In this document: in pieces, positions 1-8,367 of the stretch
Position numbering within the stretch: position 1 is the first letter of the stretch
Layout of the letters: every line of letters starts with the position of its first letter
Assembly (NCBI GenBank): GCA_039636785.1
Contig: CP144169.1
Coordinates: forward strand, 992,001 to 1,056,000
Direction: 5' to 3'
DNA: 64,000 bases
Source of the DNA: Micrococcaceae bacterium Sec5.7
GTDB taxonomy: Bacteria; Actinomycetota; Actinomycetes; Actinomycetales; Micrococcaceae
Notes under the pieces: generated by a model
Told to the model about the DNA's origin: nothing
What the model saw: only the letters and a program-made list of their open reading frames with translations
Databases searched by the model: none
Position numbers and translations under genes: made by a program

Positions 1-1
1 G

Positions 2-409
2 GGGACTACTCCCAACTATGCGCTGGACATCCTGCCTTCCGTGGTGCTGCTGGGCATCGGCTTCGCGCTAGCCTTCCCGTCCATCAATGTCCAGGCCACT
101 GCCGGCATCAGAAATTCAGAGCAGGGCCTGGCAGCCGGTCTCATCCAGACAAGTACCCAGGTGGGAGCCGCGTTGGTTCTGGCGGTCACCACCGCCCTGG
201 TCAGCGGTAGCGGCAACGCGTCCGACGGCGGTGCTTCCGCCGCCGGTTCCGGCCCGTCTGGTTCCGGTGCCATGTCGGCCGTTGACGCGGCTGCCATGCT
301 GGCGCAGTACCGCCCCGGCCTGATCCTGAGCGCGGCGGTGGCGATTGCGGCCCTGCTGGTCGCGGCGGCGCCGTCCCGCCGCCGGAAGGCCGTTCTCCCG
401 GCTGACTGA
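2..409 (+). CDS. MFS drug exporter, C-terminal part (cut by window edge)
   Basis: The reading frame is open from base 2 to the TGA at 407-409, so the 5' part lies outside the window. It encodes the last transmembrane helices of a 14-helix DHA2-type (EmrB/QacA-like) proton-driven exporter. Visible signs are an amphipathic stretch with a conserved gly/ala-rich helix (GLAAGLIQTSTQVGAALVLA), a Gly/Ser-rich periplasmic-type loop, a final hydrophobic helix, and a basic cytoplasmic tail (PSRRRK). The helix plus the QTSTQVG motif is typical of the family. Substrate cannot be inferred. Confidence 0.75.
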   Translation, partial: GTTPNYALDILPSVVLLGIGFALAFPSINVQATAGIRNSEQGLAAGLIQTSTQVGAALVLAVTTALVSGSGNASDGGASAAGSGPSGSGAMSAVDAAAMLAQYRPGLILSAAVAIAALLVAAAPSRRRKAVLPAD

Positions 410-524
410 CCGCCCGAAATCGCGTGCGGCCCGTATCGCGACGTCACGATGCGGGCTGCACCCGCGATCTCGCCGGGTGACACGATGGCTGCACCCGTCC
501 GCCACCGGTGCGCAACAATGGAAC

Positions 525-1436
525 ATGCGCAATTTCCTGAGGGAATGGCAGGCCGAACTCAAGCGGGCATTTACCGGGCACCCGGAATCTGCCCCGGATT
601 GGGTGCTGCGGCTCGCGGAGGGTGACGACGCCGGCTACCACCTGCCCGGCTCGGCCGTCTGGGCTGTTCACGGCGCAATGCCAACCATCGTTGGCGGCAT
701 CCGGGCACTGCTTATGCAGGCCCTGCATCCGGGCGTACTGGCAGGCGTTTACGATCACTCGAACTTCCGTGAGGACTCTCTCGGCAGACTCGCTCGAACT
801 ATCCGCTGGATCTTCACCGTCTCCTACGGCTCCACAACTGCGGCGCGCGAGGCCTCCAACGGGGTGCTGCGCCTGCATGAATCCGTCCGCGGCGGCTACG
901 TGGACGGCCACGGCGTCCCGCGCAGCTACTACGCCAACGATCCCGAGCTCCTCCGCTGGGTACACATCGCCTTTACCGATGCCTTCCTCTCCGCCCACAA
1001 GATCTGGGGACGCAGCATTCCCGGCGGCCCGGACGCCTATGTCCGCGAATGGGCACAGGCCGGCCAGCTTATGGGCGTGGCTGCTCCCCCGCTCAGCGAG
1101 GCTGAGATGCGTCAACAGCTGGATAAGTGGTATGACGACGGCGACCTCCGCTCCGACGGCAAGGTGGCCGAGACCGTGGCCTTCATCCGCAACCCGCCAC
1201 TACACCCGGCGCTCCGGCCCGGCTACCGGATCCTCTTCGCGGCGGCGGTGACCAGCCTGGAACCGAAGTACCGCGAGATGCTCGGACTCCGGACGGCGCG
1301 GCTAGGTCCCATACCCCTGCCGGTGAGACTGGCAACAAGGGTGACTCTGGGCGTCGTGCATCTTGCACTGGGGAAAGTTGGTCCCAGCGAGCAAGCCGCC
1401 CGGCAGCGGATCCGCCGGCTCGGTCTCGCGGCGTAG
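525..1436 (+). CDS. Oxygenase MpaB family protein (DUF2236)
   Basis: A 303-aa protein starting at ATG 525 (frame open further upstream, but homology begins at MRNFLREW). It matches the MpaB/latex-clearing-protein superfamily: an early WAVHGAMPTIVGG segment, then LLMQALHPGVLAG and a following DHSNFREDSLGRLART stretch, with His and Arg residues of the kind that line the haem pocket in this family, then a RWVHIAFTDAF segment. Family members are haem-dependent oxygenases or hydroxylases; the substrate here is unknown. It stands alone between an exporter and a tRNA gene. Confidence 0.75.
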   Translation: MRNFLREWQAELKRAFTGHPESAPDWVLRLAEGDDAGYHLPGSAVWAVHGAMPTIVGGIRALLMQALHPGVLAGVYDHSNFREDSLGRLARTIRWIFTVSYGSTTAAREASNGVLRLHESVRGGYVDGHGVPRSYYANDPELLRWVHIAFTDAFLSAHKIWGRSIPGGPDAYVREWAQAGQLMGVAAPPLSEAEMRQQLDKWYDDGDLRSDGKVAETVAFIRNPPLHPALRPGYRILFAAAVTSLEPKYREMLGLRTARLGPIPLPVRLATRVTLGVVHLALGKVGPSEQAARQRIRRLGLAA

Positions 1437-1499
1437 CTCGCGCAGTAGCTCGCGGCGGGTTCAACACCCCCGGACGCAAAAGGGCCCCGAACGCAGAAA

Positions 1500-1523
1500 G
1501 GCCCCAGTCCAAGGACCGGGGCC
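1500..1523 (-). terminator. Rho-independent terminator downstream of tRNA-Ser
   Basis: GC-rich inverted repeat (GGCCCC..GTCC / GGAC..GGGGCC, 2-nt loop) six bases beyond the 3' end of the minus-strand tRNA. Read on the minus strand it is followed by a short T-rich stretch (TTTCTG), the expected polarity for ending the tRNA transcript. Confidence 0.6.
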
Positions 1524-1528
1524 AAGCG

Positions 1529-1613
1529 CGGAGAATGGGGGATTTGAACCCCCGAGGGCGTTAACCCAACACGCGTTCCAGGCGTGCGCCATAGGCCGCT
1601 AGGCGAATTCTCC
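1529..1613 (-). tRNA. tRNA-Ser (anticodon GGA)
   Basis: About 85 nt, class II size. The 7-bp acceptor stem GGAGAAT/ATTCTCC closes the ends. Reading the minus strand, the anticodon loop CTGGAAC gives anticodon GGA (serine UCC/UCU). A T-arm (GGGGG TTCAAATC CCCC) and a long variable arm are visible. No CCA is encoded beyond the discriminator. It is followed by a terminator hairpin. Confidence 0.92.
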
Positions 1614-1892
1614 AGTTGCTTCTGAATCAAAAGCAGATACTAGAATACCTGAACTTTTCGGCATCACCCAATTGAGCGGATCGGCCGGGAATCGCTCGGA
1701 TCAGGGCCGCCGACTGTCGGGTTCACTGCTTAACGTCAAAATGGACGCCCCCAATGCGCCCATTCCTCCGGTAACACCGTTGAGCTGCCGGGTCCGGCCC
1801 TCCCACCCAGGCCCTGCGGCTCACAATCTTGAGATTGCCCCATTCGGTGTACATACCTATAGTCCGCCCTGATGAGCCGATAAGCAATGAAA
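1614..1892. other. Intergenic, no gene recognised
   Basis: Between tRNA-Ser and the NIF3/YqfO-like gene. Short open frames here have no recognisable protein features. It presumably carries the minus-strand tRNA promoter and the plus-strand promoter of the next gene. Confidence 0.5.
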
Positions 1893-1910
1893 AGTGTCAG
1901 CGCTTACACT
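1893..1910. promoter_or_regulatory. LacI-type palindromic operator candidate
   Basis: An 18-bp imperfect palindrome with centre AGCGCT and arms AGTGT/ACACT, ending 23 bp before the start codon of the NIF3/YqfO-like gene. Centre-CG palindromes of the form TGTAAGCGCTTACA are typical LacI-family operators. No LacI gene lies next to it, so the regulator is not identified. Confidence 0.45.
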
Positions 1911-1933
1911 CAGGTTGCTGGCAGTATTGCTGC

Positions 1934-2257
1934 ATGACCCGGTTGCATGCCCTGGTGGCTTACGTTCCCGCTTCCCATGCCGACGCCGTTCTGGCAGCAA
2001 TCGGCGACGCCGGCGCAGGGAGGATCGGTGACTATTCACACTGCTCGTTTACCACTCCGGGCACGGGGCGGTTCGCTCCCCTGCCCGGCGCGACGCCCTT
2101 CATCGGCCGTGTCGGCTTGGCCGAGCAGGTGCCGGAACTACGGATTGAGTGCGTGGTTGAAGACGGAATGCTCGACGGCGTTGTACAGGCCCTCCGGGCG
2201 GCGCACCCTTACGAGGAGCCGGCGTTCATGAGCTGGCCGGTTGACGGGTGTCGGTGA
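1934..2257 (+). CDS. YqfO/NIF3-like small protein
   Basis: A 107-aa protein (ATG 1934) of the CutA-fold family that also occurs as the insert domain in NIF3/YqfO dinuclear-metal proteins. Signs are the LVAYVPASHADAVLAAIGDAGAG opening, the YSHCSFTTPGTGRF loop with TPFIG, and the C-terminal motif AHPYEEPA. These stand-alone proteins have no established reaction. An 18-bp palindrome sits just upstream. The longer frame from 1829 has no support as a start. Confidence 0.72.
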   Translation: MTRLHALVAYVPASHADAVLAAIGDAGAGRIGDYSHCSFTTPGTGRFAPLPGATPFIGRVGLAEQVPELRIECVVEDGMLDGVVQALRAAHPYEEPAFMSWPVDGCR

Positions 2258-2266
2258 TCGGCTTGT

Positions 2267-3045
2267 TCATTCAGCGTCACGCAGAATCCGCGGCAGGAAG
2301 CGCATTTCGTCGAGTTGCCGGACCAGGAGAGTGGTCAGCTCGCTGGGTGCCAGCCGAAGCCGGTAGGTGCGTTTTCCGTCCCCTATCGGTTCTATGATGC
2401 CTCGGTCTAACAGCCTTCTGATGCTTTGGCTTCGCGTTGCCCGGGACCCCGGAAACGCTTCTTCAAGGTGGGCGGCCTTCGCCTCAATTTTGCGCGCGAT
2501 GATAGCCAGAGCCTTTGCCTCTTCGGCCGTGAAGCGTGCTGATCTAAGACCCCGGGAAATCGCCGGCAGCAATAGGCCCTCGGTCACAAAGTCCTGTTTT
2601 CCCAAAAGCGACAATTTTCCGAGATCCGCAATCAGCCCTTCCAGAACATAACTTGACCAGCGGATCAGGGCCTCAGGCTCCAGCGAATCAGCGTCCCCCA
2701 ACCTCTCGTAGTACATTTCTCTGTTGTCGCCAAAGACCGCGGTGGGGTTCAGCGCTCTGTAACCCACGGCTTCGGAGAATCCTTGCCGCCTCATTGCCGC
2801 ATATGTCAGCAGCCTGCCGACGCGCCCGTTGCCATTTCCAAACGGGTGGATCCACACGAATCGATGATGGGCAAGTGCTATCTTCAGAAGTTCGTAGTTC
2901 TGGTCAACGTCCTCGTTGATGAAATCGAGCAGGGCGGTCATGTCGCTGTGCACGTCTCCGGGAGACGGCGGCCGGTGGGCCGATCCGGTAATCGTTACGT
3001 CGGAAAGCCGGTAAGCCCCAGGGGTTCGGTCGCCTTCCCCGTAGG
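2267..3045 (-). pseudogene. Fic family protein, 5'-truncated
   Basis: The Fic AMP-transferase core motif HPFGNGNGRVGR is intact, followed by a C-terminal winged-helix domain (about 90 residues). The frame can be read back through typical Fic sequence (RTPGAYRLSDVTITGSAHRPP) to about 3045, where homology stops abruptly at the end of a neighbouring gene. The N-terminal third of a normal 350-400-aa Fic protein is missing. A GTG at 2953 or ATG at 2941 could still start a shortened protein of about 228 aa that keeps the catalytic loop. Fic enzymes transfer AMP or other phosphate-containing groups to target hydroxyls. Most likely a deletion product. Confidence 0.8.
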
Positions 3046-3492
3046 AACTTTTTGAACGATCTTTGTGGACCAGAATTTCCCCGTGCGCCCTGCCACCTTT
3101 GCGGTGGCGCCCTGGGCCGACCCACCGAGCAGGACGGACAGCAACAAGGTCCGCTTCCGCTCGATGTCGGTGATCGTGACGCCGTGAACCTCCGCCAGCG
3201 CCAGCACGTACAAGGCCGTCCAGTTCATTGTCGCGACAGCTTCGCCGCCAGACACGGCCAACGCCACCGCTGTTCCAACCCCGGGGACCGCCGCAGTAAT
3301 ACCCGTGGCAACACCCTGTCCGGTCATGAGGTTCACGAAATCACGGTCCAGAATCGTCACGAGCTTCTCAACAGACGCGTCCGGATTTTTCCTGTGGAGC
3401 TGGTCACCACGAGCCTTGGACAATCTGCTGGCGAAGCTGATCGCCGTATCGATCAGTTCGGACGCCGGCGACGGTTTCTTTTCGTCATTCAT
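2995..3492 (-). pseudogene. EcsC-like protein, 3' end lost by fusion into fic
   Basis: A 165-aa frame. The first about 148 residues look native and resemble EcsC-type proteins (GVATGITAAVPGVGTAVALAVSGGE hydrophobic gly-rich segment, then LAEVHGV and a helical ERKRTLLLSVLLGG stretch). After KIVQKVPT the sequence is the out-of-frame beginning of the Fic remnant, so the natural C-terminus is gone. ATG 3492 overlaps the TGA of the restriction-enzyme remnant by four bases (ATGA), showing the two were once translationally coupled. Function unknown. Confidence 0.6.
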
Positions 3493-3700
3493 TCAGCAAT
3501 CTCCAAGTGCGGCAAGTTTCTCACGATCCTATTCGTCTCCACCGACACCGTGACGATCCGCTTGATGAGGTCGATGATGTAGCGGGGGTCGCCCACCTCA
3601 CGGCAGTAGTCGTTGGGGTCGTTGCTGATCTGCGATTCCTTGTGCGTGGTGACTTGGTAGCGGTCCAGGATCCACTCGAGCGCGGGCTTGCCCGTTGACC
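3489..3700 (-). pseudogene. Type ISP restriction-modification enzyme, C-terminal remnant
   Basis: Reading the minus strand to the TGA at 3491-3489 gives about 70 residues that match the extreme C-terminus of type ISP (LlaGI-like) single-chain helicase/nuclease/methylase enzymes: GKPALEWILDRYQV, then ISNDPNDY, then VGDPRYIIDLIKRIVTVS and a final ETNRIV. The full enzymes are about 1,600 aa, so more than 95% is deleted. Homology ends around 3690-3720, just short of the SRP RNA gene. It is the oldest member of a decayed three-gene patch with the EcsC-like and Fic genes. Confidence 0.72.
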
Positions 3701-3779
3701 GCAGCCGGCCGCGTCGTACATCTGTAATCCTTGTGGGCCAGCGGATTCGAGGGGCGCCGGAACTTCGGGTAAGCTTGTC

Positions 3780-3872
3780 GACGGCCCCTCATGTGGCGTC
3801 ATCCTGTTGAACTCCCCCAGGACCGGAAGGTAGCAAGGGTAGATGGGCTCTGGCGGGTGCATGAGGGGTCTC
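3780..3872 (+). ncRNA. ffs: Small signal recognition particle RNA (4.5S)
   Basis: Contains the universal SRP domain IV pattern: the asymmetric loop segment CCCCCAGGACCGGAAGG with its GGAA tetraloop, followed by TAGCAAGGGTAGA. Outer strands GGCCCCTCATG (3783-3793) and GCATGAGGGGTC (3860-3870) pair to close a roughly 90-nt hairpin, the size of the bacterial small SRP RNA. It binds Ffh and directs membrane proteins to FtsY/SecYEG. Position directly upstream of dnaX is the usual actinobacterial arrangement. Confidence 0.9.
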
Positions 3873-3909
3873 TTATTTAAATGTCAGTCCCTATAGGTAG
3901 GTTTTCCCT

Positions 3910-6870
3910 GTGACTGTTACTACCGCTCTTTACCGCAGGTACCGCCCCGATTCCTTCGCGGACGTTATCGGGCAGGAACACGTCACGGAGCCGCTCATGA
4001 CGGCCCTGCGCAAGAACCGCGTGAACCACGCCTATCTCTTCTCCGGACCCCGCGGCTGCGGCAAAACCACGTCCGCCCGCATCCTTGCCCGCTGCCTGAA
4101 CTGCGCCGATGGGCCTACGGATACGCCCTGCGGAAAATGCCCCAGCTGCATCGAGCTGGCCCGCGGCGGCTCGGGTTCCCTGGACGTCATCGAGATCGAC
4201 GCCGCCAGCCACGGCGGTGTGGACGACGCCCGGGATCTCCGCGAGCGTGCCACCTACGCCCCGGTCCGCGACCGCTACAAGATCTTCATCATCGATGAGG
4301 CCCATATGGTCACCTCGGCCGGCTTCAACGCCCTGTTGAAGATCGTCGAAGAGCCGCCGGAACACATCAAGTTCATCTTCGCCACCACGGAGCCGGACAA
4401 AGTCATCGGCACCATCCGGTCGCGCACCCACCACTACCCCTTCCGGCTGGTGCCGCCCGAGCCCCTCATGGCTTACCTGGAACTGCTCTGCAACCAGGAA
4501 AACGTTCCGGTCGCACCTGGCGTGCTTTCCTTGGTGATCCGTGCCGGCGGCGGCTCCGTCCGTGACTCGCTGTCCGTACTGGACCAGCTGATGGCCGGCG
4601 CCGGAGCGGACGGTCTGAACTACGAGCTCGCCGTCGCGCTGCTCGGCTACACCCACGCTTCCCTGCTGGATGATGTCATCGAAGCCGTGGCCGCCTCCGA
4701 CGCCGTCACGGTGTTCCGCGCCGTGGACCGCGTCATCCAGACCGGCCATGATCCCCGCCGCTTTGTGGAGGACCTGCTGGAGCGCTTCCGCGACCTCATC
4801 ATTGTGCAGGCCATGCCGGAGAGCGCACAGACTATCCTCCGCGGTGTGCCGGCGGACCAGATCGCCCGGCTGCAGAACCAAGCCCATAACCTCGGCGCCG
4901 CCGAACTGTCCCGCGCCGCGGACGTCACCAACACCGCCCTCACCGAAATGACCGGCGCCACGTCACCCCGCCTGCATCTTGAGCTGCTCTGCGCCCGCAT
5001 CCTGCTGCCCAGCTCGGAACAGACGGAACGCGGCATTGCCGCCCGGATTGACCGCGTTGAGCGCCGGCTGAACTATGCCGGGAACGACGTCGGTGCTCCC
5101 GCAACGGCCGTTGCGCCTGTCGCCGCCCCGGTGGCTGCGCCTGATGGGGAACGGCCTGCGCAAACCCCCGCCCCGATGGTTGAGCCTGTGGCAACCCGCG
5201 CACCGCGACAAGATCGATCGCCAGAGGCCGCAGCCCGGCCCACACCGGCACCGGCGGTTGAGCCCGTCGAACCCCCAGCGGCGGAGACACGCCAGCCGCT
5301 CACCGCACCACGGATCAGCACCAACGACTGGCCAGTGGACGAGGCAGCTGGAACCAAGCCCGCAGAACCCACTGGATCTCGACAAGCTCGATCACCGGAC
5401 GTCGAAACCCGGCCCGCGCCCGCACCGGTGGTTGAGCCTGCCGAAACCCCTGGATCTCGACAAGCCCTATCACCAGCGGTCACACCCGCTCCAGCAAGCT
5501 CAAGTGCCGACGTCGAGGTCCTTCGCCGGGCCTGGCCGGAAGTCCTGCAGACGCTCTCGAAAATCAAGCGCAGCACCTGGGCGCTCGTTGAGCCCAACGC
5601 CCAGGTGGGCCAGTTCGACGGCCAGGTCCTGACGCTGGCCTTCACTACCCCCGGCCTCGCCGGTGCCTTCGGCCGGGCCGACCATTCCGAGAACCTGCGT
5701 CAGGCAATCCACAAAACCATCGGCATCGACTGCCAGATCACGGCGGTTGCCGGTGGCGCAGAGGGTTCAGCGAGCTCTGAGCCAAACCCAAAAGCACCCG
5801 CTAGCCGGGATGTCCCGGTCACGTCCACCGATGCCGGCTGGGGCCTGACGCCCGAGGAGCAGAGTCCCTCGGCGGCCGCAGTTCCACCCGTGGCTCCGGC
5901 ACCAGCACCGCTTCCCGCAGCAGAGCCAGAAGCCACGGCTTACGAATCGCGGGCGACGCCACCGGCATCGCTACCATCGGCCTCGCTTTCTTCGGCGGCG
6001 CCGACTTCGGCCGCACCACCGGCGGAAGCCGCACCTGAATCCCCATCCGGGGCAGGCGAAGCGGCCCGAGCCGAGCCAACATCTGTGGAACCAGATCAGA
6101 AATCCGAGACTGCGGGATCTTCTTCGTACTCGGACGGCGACTGGGGCCCCCCACGGGACGAGGACGCCCCGCCGCTGGACGAGGAACCGCCCATGGACTG
6201 GGATCCCTCGGCGCCCGTTCAATCCATGCCTGCAACGGCCCCGGCCGACACAGAGAAGACCAGCACGGCCAAGCCTGCCGCCAGGACACGCACCACGTCC
6301 AGACCCAAGTCGGCCACGTCGGTTTCACCCGTTGCAGCCGAAAAGCCGGATACCTCCCAGGATCAGTGGGCCCGCGCGGTAGAGCAGGCACCGGGTGTGT
6401 GGCTCATCGGCGCTGGCACCAACGTCGGCTCATATTCCAGGCCCCCGGTGCAAGATTCGGAACAGGCCGCCACGCCAGAGCCCGCCGCGCCGCACTACGA
6501 ACCGGCCGCAGCCCAGATGCCGCAGGCGGCTCCGGCTCCGGCAGAGGCACCCGTTTACGCCATGGCAGCCGCACCGGCTCCGGCAGCTCCGCTGGAAGCG
6601 GCGCCTGCCACCTCGCCGTCGGCAGCCGCCGCCCGGCAGAGCCTGTACCAACGCCTGTCCAACAGCCCCGAGGCCGAGGCCGGACGCGCCAAGGCCCCGG
6701 CGCGCACGGCTGTCGCCGGTACAAAGTACGTCCAGGACATCCCCAGCGCCGACGATGAAACCATTGAGGAATCGGGAGTCTTTGGCCGGGCCGCCGTGGA
6801 GCGTATTCTAGGCGGAAAGCTGATCGAGGAACGTTCCCTCGACGGCAGCCCGTTGCCGGCCCGCTTCTGA
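3910..6870 (+). CDS. dnaX: DNA polymerase III subunits gamma and tau
   Basis: A 986-aa clamp-loader ATPase starting at GTG 3910. Walker A GPRGCGKT at residues 46-53, zinc cysteines C62, C65, C74, C77, C80, Walker B IFIIDEAH (125-132), sensor/SRH segment with IRSRTHHY. Domain III follows, then a Pro/Ala/Glu-rich linker and a tau-type tail. The linker (about residues 420-530) contains REP-like palindromes read in frame, and a second low-complexity stretch runs from about 610 to 920. The protein loads the beta clamp and, as tau, tethers polymerase cores and DnaB. It lies 37 bp after the SRP RNA and upstream of recR, a conserved pair. Confidence 0.96.
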   Translation: MTVTTALYRRYRPDSFADVIGQEHVTEPLMTALRKNRVNHAYLFSGPRGCGKTTSARILARCLNCADGPTDTPCGKCPSCIELARGGSGSLDVIEIDAASHGGVDDARDLRERATYAPVRDRYKIFIIDEAHMVTSAGFNALLKIVEEPPEHIKFIFATTEPDKVIGTIRSRTHHYPFRLVPPEPLMAYLELLCNQENVPVAPGVLSLVIRAGGGSVRDSLSVLDQLMAGAGADGLNYELAVALLGYTHASLLDDVIEAVAASDAVTVFRAVDRVIQTGHDPRRFVEDLLERFRDLIIVQAMPESAQTILRGVPADQIARLQNQAHNLGAAELSRAADVTNTALTEMTGATSPRLHLELLCARILLPSSEQTERGIAARIDRVERRLNYAGNDVGAPATAVAPVAAPVAAPDGERPAQTPAPMVEPVATRAPRQDRSPEAAARPTPAPAVEPVEPPAAETRQPLTAPRISTNDWPVDEAAGTKPAEPTGSRQARSPDVETRPAPAPVVEPAETPGSRQALSPAVTPAPASSSADVEVLRRAWPEVLQTLSKIKRSTWALVEPNAQVGQFDGQVLTLAFTTPGLAGAFGRADHSENLRQAIHKTIGIDCQITAVAGGAEGSASSEPNPKAPASRDVPVTSTDAGWGLTPEEQSPSAAAVPPVAPAPAPLPAAEPEATAYESRATPPASLPSASLSSAAPTSAAPPAEAAPESPSGAGEAARAEPTSVEPDQKSETAGSSSYSDGDWGPPRDEDAPPLDEEPPMDWDPSAPVQSMPATAPADTEKTSTAKPAARTRTTSRPKSATSVSPVAAEKPDTSQDQWARAVEQAPGVWLIGAGTNVGSYSRPPVQDSEQAATPEPAAPHYEPAAAQMPQAAPAPAEAPVYAMAAAPAPAAPLEAAPATSPSAAAARQSLYQRLSNSPEAEAGRAKAPARTAVAGTKYVQDIPSADDETIEESGVFGRAAVERILGGKLIEERSLDGSPLPARF
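5175..5474. repeat. REP-like palindromic units embedded in dnaX
   Basis: Related units in two orientations inside the coding sequence: GGTTGAGCCTGTGGCAACC (5178-5196) and a CGACAAGATCGATCG unit (5206-5220), CCGGCGGTTGAGCCCGTCGA (5251-5270), GGATCTCGACAAGCTCGATC (5373-5392), and the pair GGTGGTTGAGCCTGCCGAAA (5427-5446) with GGATCTCGACAAGCCC (5452-5467). Together they resemble the intergenic palindromes (GGTTGAGCTTGTCGAAACC type) that I recall being dispersed in Arthrobacter-like genomes. Here they are translated as RQARSP / VVEPAETPGSRQ repeats in the disordered linker. Confidence 0.65.
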
Positions 6871-6916
6871 GCTGGCCTGACCCACCAAACATCCCAGTCC
6901 AGTTAACGAGGAAATT

Positions 6917-7516
6917 GTGTACGAAGGTGCAGTTCAAGAGCTGATCGACGAGCTCGGCCGCCTTCCCGGCGTGGGGCCCAAGTCCGCCCAGCGGCTGGCC
7001 TTCCACATCCTCGAAGCCGATCCCCAGGACATGAAACGCCTGGTGGACGCCATCACCATGGTCAAGGAACGAGTGAAATTCTGCACAGCCTGCGGCAATG
7101 TCACCGAGCAGGAGCTGTGTAATATCTGCCGGGACCCGCGCCGCGATCCGTCCATCATCTGTGTGGTGGAAGAGTCCAAGGACGTCCTCGCCGTTGAGCG
7201 GACCCGGTCCTTCCGTGGCCGGTACCACGTGCTGGGCGGGGCCATTAACCCGATCGCCGGAATCGGCCCGGAACAGCTGCGGATCCGCGAACTCCTCACC
7301 CGGCTCAACGACGGCGCCATCCAGGAAATCATCATTGCCACAGACCCCAACCTTGAGGGCGAAGCCACCGCAACGTATTTGGCGCGCATGCTCAAATCAA
7401 TCGGTATCGCCGTCACCAGACTCGCCTCCGGTCTGCCGGTGGGCGGGGACCTCGAATACGCGGACGAAGTCACACTCGGCCGAGCCTTCGAAGGCCGCCG
7501 CAACGCCCTGACGTGA
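6917..7516 (+). CDS. recR: Recombination mediator protein RecR
   Basis: A 199-aa protein of normal length starting at GTG 6917 with GAGG six bases upstream. Helix-hairpin-helix [17 protein letters not shown], four-cysteine zinc finger (C..C..C..C in [17 protein letters not shown]), Toprim domain with the E..D pattern ([21 protein letters not shown]) and the C-terminal Walker-like [12 protein letters not shown]. RecR with RecO and RecF loads RecA at gaps. It follows dnaX by 46 bp and is probably cotranscribed. Confidence 0.96.
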   Translation: MYEGAVQELIDELGRLPGVGPKSAQRLAFHILEADPQDMKRLVDAITMVKERVKFCTACGNVTEQELCNICRDPRRDPSIICVVEESKDVLAVERTRSFRGRYHVLGGAINPIAGIGPEQLRIRELLTRLNDGAIQEIIIATDPNLEGEATATYLARMLKSIGIAVTRLASGLPVGGDLEYADEVTLGRAFEGRRNALT

Positions 7517-7538
7517 TCCGATAGCGCGGGCCGTGACC

Positions 7539-8114
7539 ATGGACCAGATCACCCCGATCCTCACCGAACGCCTGGAATTGCGTCTTCTAACGAGCGACGA
7601 CGCCGGCGCCGTCCACCGCTTCCGCGGTCACCATGGCGCCACCCTGTACCTGTCCCACGATGCCTTGTCCCCCGAGGAAAACCGCGCCCGGCTGGTCGAA
7701 CTGGTAAAACATGCGGAGGCGTCAACACCCGAGTGGTTCCACTTCGGCTGGGCCGTTGTACTGAGGGCAACGGGCGAGCTAATAGGCGACTGCCGGACGT
7801 GGAACACTTCGGAGCCGCCATTGCCAGGCAAGATTCCTTCGGACTATTCAAGCCTGGGCTACGTCCTCCACCCGGACCAGCACGGCAAAGGCTACGGCCG
7901 GGAGGCCGCCGCTGCCATGCTGCATTGGTTGTTCTCGAACCGGGATATCAGAACGGTTTATGCCGGTGTATACGAACCCAACACCGCTTCCCGGAACCTG
8001 CTGGAAAGTCTGGGCTTCGCCCAGGACCATTTCTTTCCGTTGGGGCAGGGCAGCGGAGGTAAAGGGTTGCCGGCATGGCGGTACCGCCTTGACCGGCCAA
8101 CCAGGATCAGCTGA
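7539..8114 (+). CDS. GNAT family N-acetyltransferase
   Basis: A 191-aa protein from ATG 7539 (GTG 7533 in frame is the alternative). It has the RimJ/RimL-type opening TERLELRLLTSDDAGAVHRF, the core strand LIGDCRTWN, the acetyl-CoA loop DQHGKGYGREAAAAML, and the terminal NTASRNLLESLGF. Members acetylate amino groups on proteins or small molecules; substrate unknown. It starts 22 bp after recR and may ride on that transcript. Confidence 0.85.
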   Translation: MDQITPILTERLELRLLTSDDAGAVHRFRGHHGATLYLSHDALSPEENRARLVELVKHAEASTPEWFHFGWAVVLRATGELIGDCRTWNTSEPPLPGKIPSDYSSLGYVLHPDQHGKGYGREAAAAMLHWLFSNRDIRTVYAGVYEPNTASRNLLESLGFAQDHFFPLGQGSGGKGLPAWRYRLDRPTRIS

Positions 8115-8367
8115 TGGCGGCCCGCCTCACCGCCAGCAGGATAACCATCATGAACAAGACACCCATTCCCCAGGACGCCAGTATCACAGCGGAAGCAGCC
8201 AGCCAGAGGGCCAAGGTCCATTGTGGTCTTGATCTTCGGCCACCCTACGAGCCTCCAATCCGATGGACATGCCCAGCGCCAGCAGTCACGAAGCGACGTG
8301 TTGGCCATACGTCCGATCGTGGTGCCGGGCCAAGGGCATGTCCAGAGGTGGGGAATGACCCTAAGGT
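8107..8367 (-). pseudogene. Decayed small membrane protein fragment
   Basis: The minus strand ending at TGA 8109-8107 encodes a hydrophobic C-terminal segment (WTLALWLAASAVILAS, then VLFMMVILLAVRRAA) preceded by a stop at about 8235. A second frame upstream gives LLALGMSIGLEARRV. This looks like a frameshifted two-helix membrane protein next to the ABC permease. No start codon or full frame remains, so it is listed with low confidence. The rest of this stretch shows nothing else. Confidence 0.3.

Noticed and set aside
3877..4887. 336-aa minus-strand frame under dnaX
   Set aside because: Antisense shadow of a strongly conserved gene; composition rich in Gly/Val/Asp with no motif.
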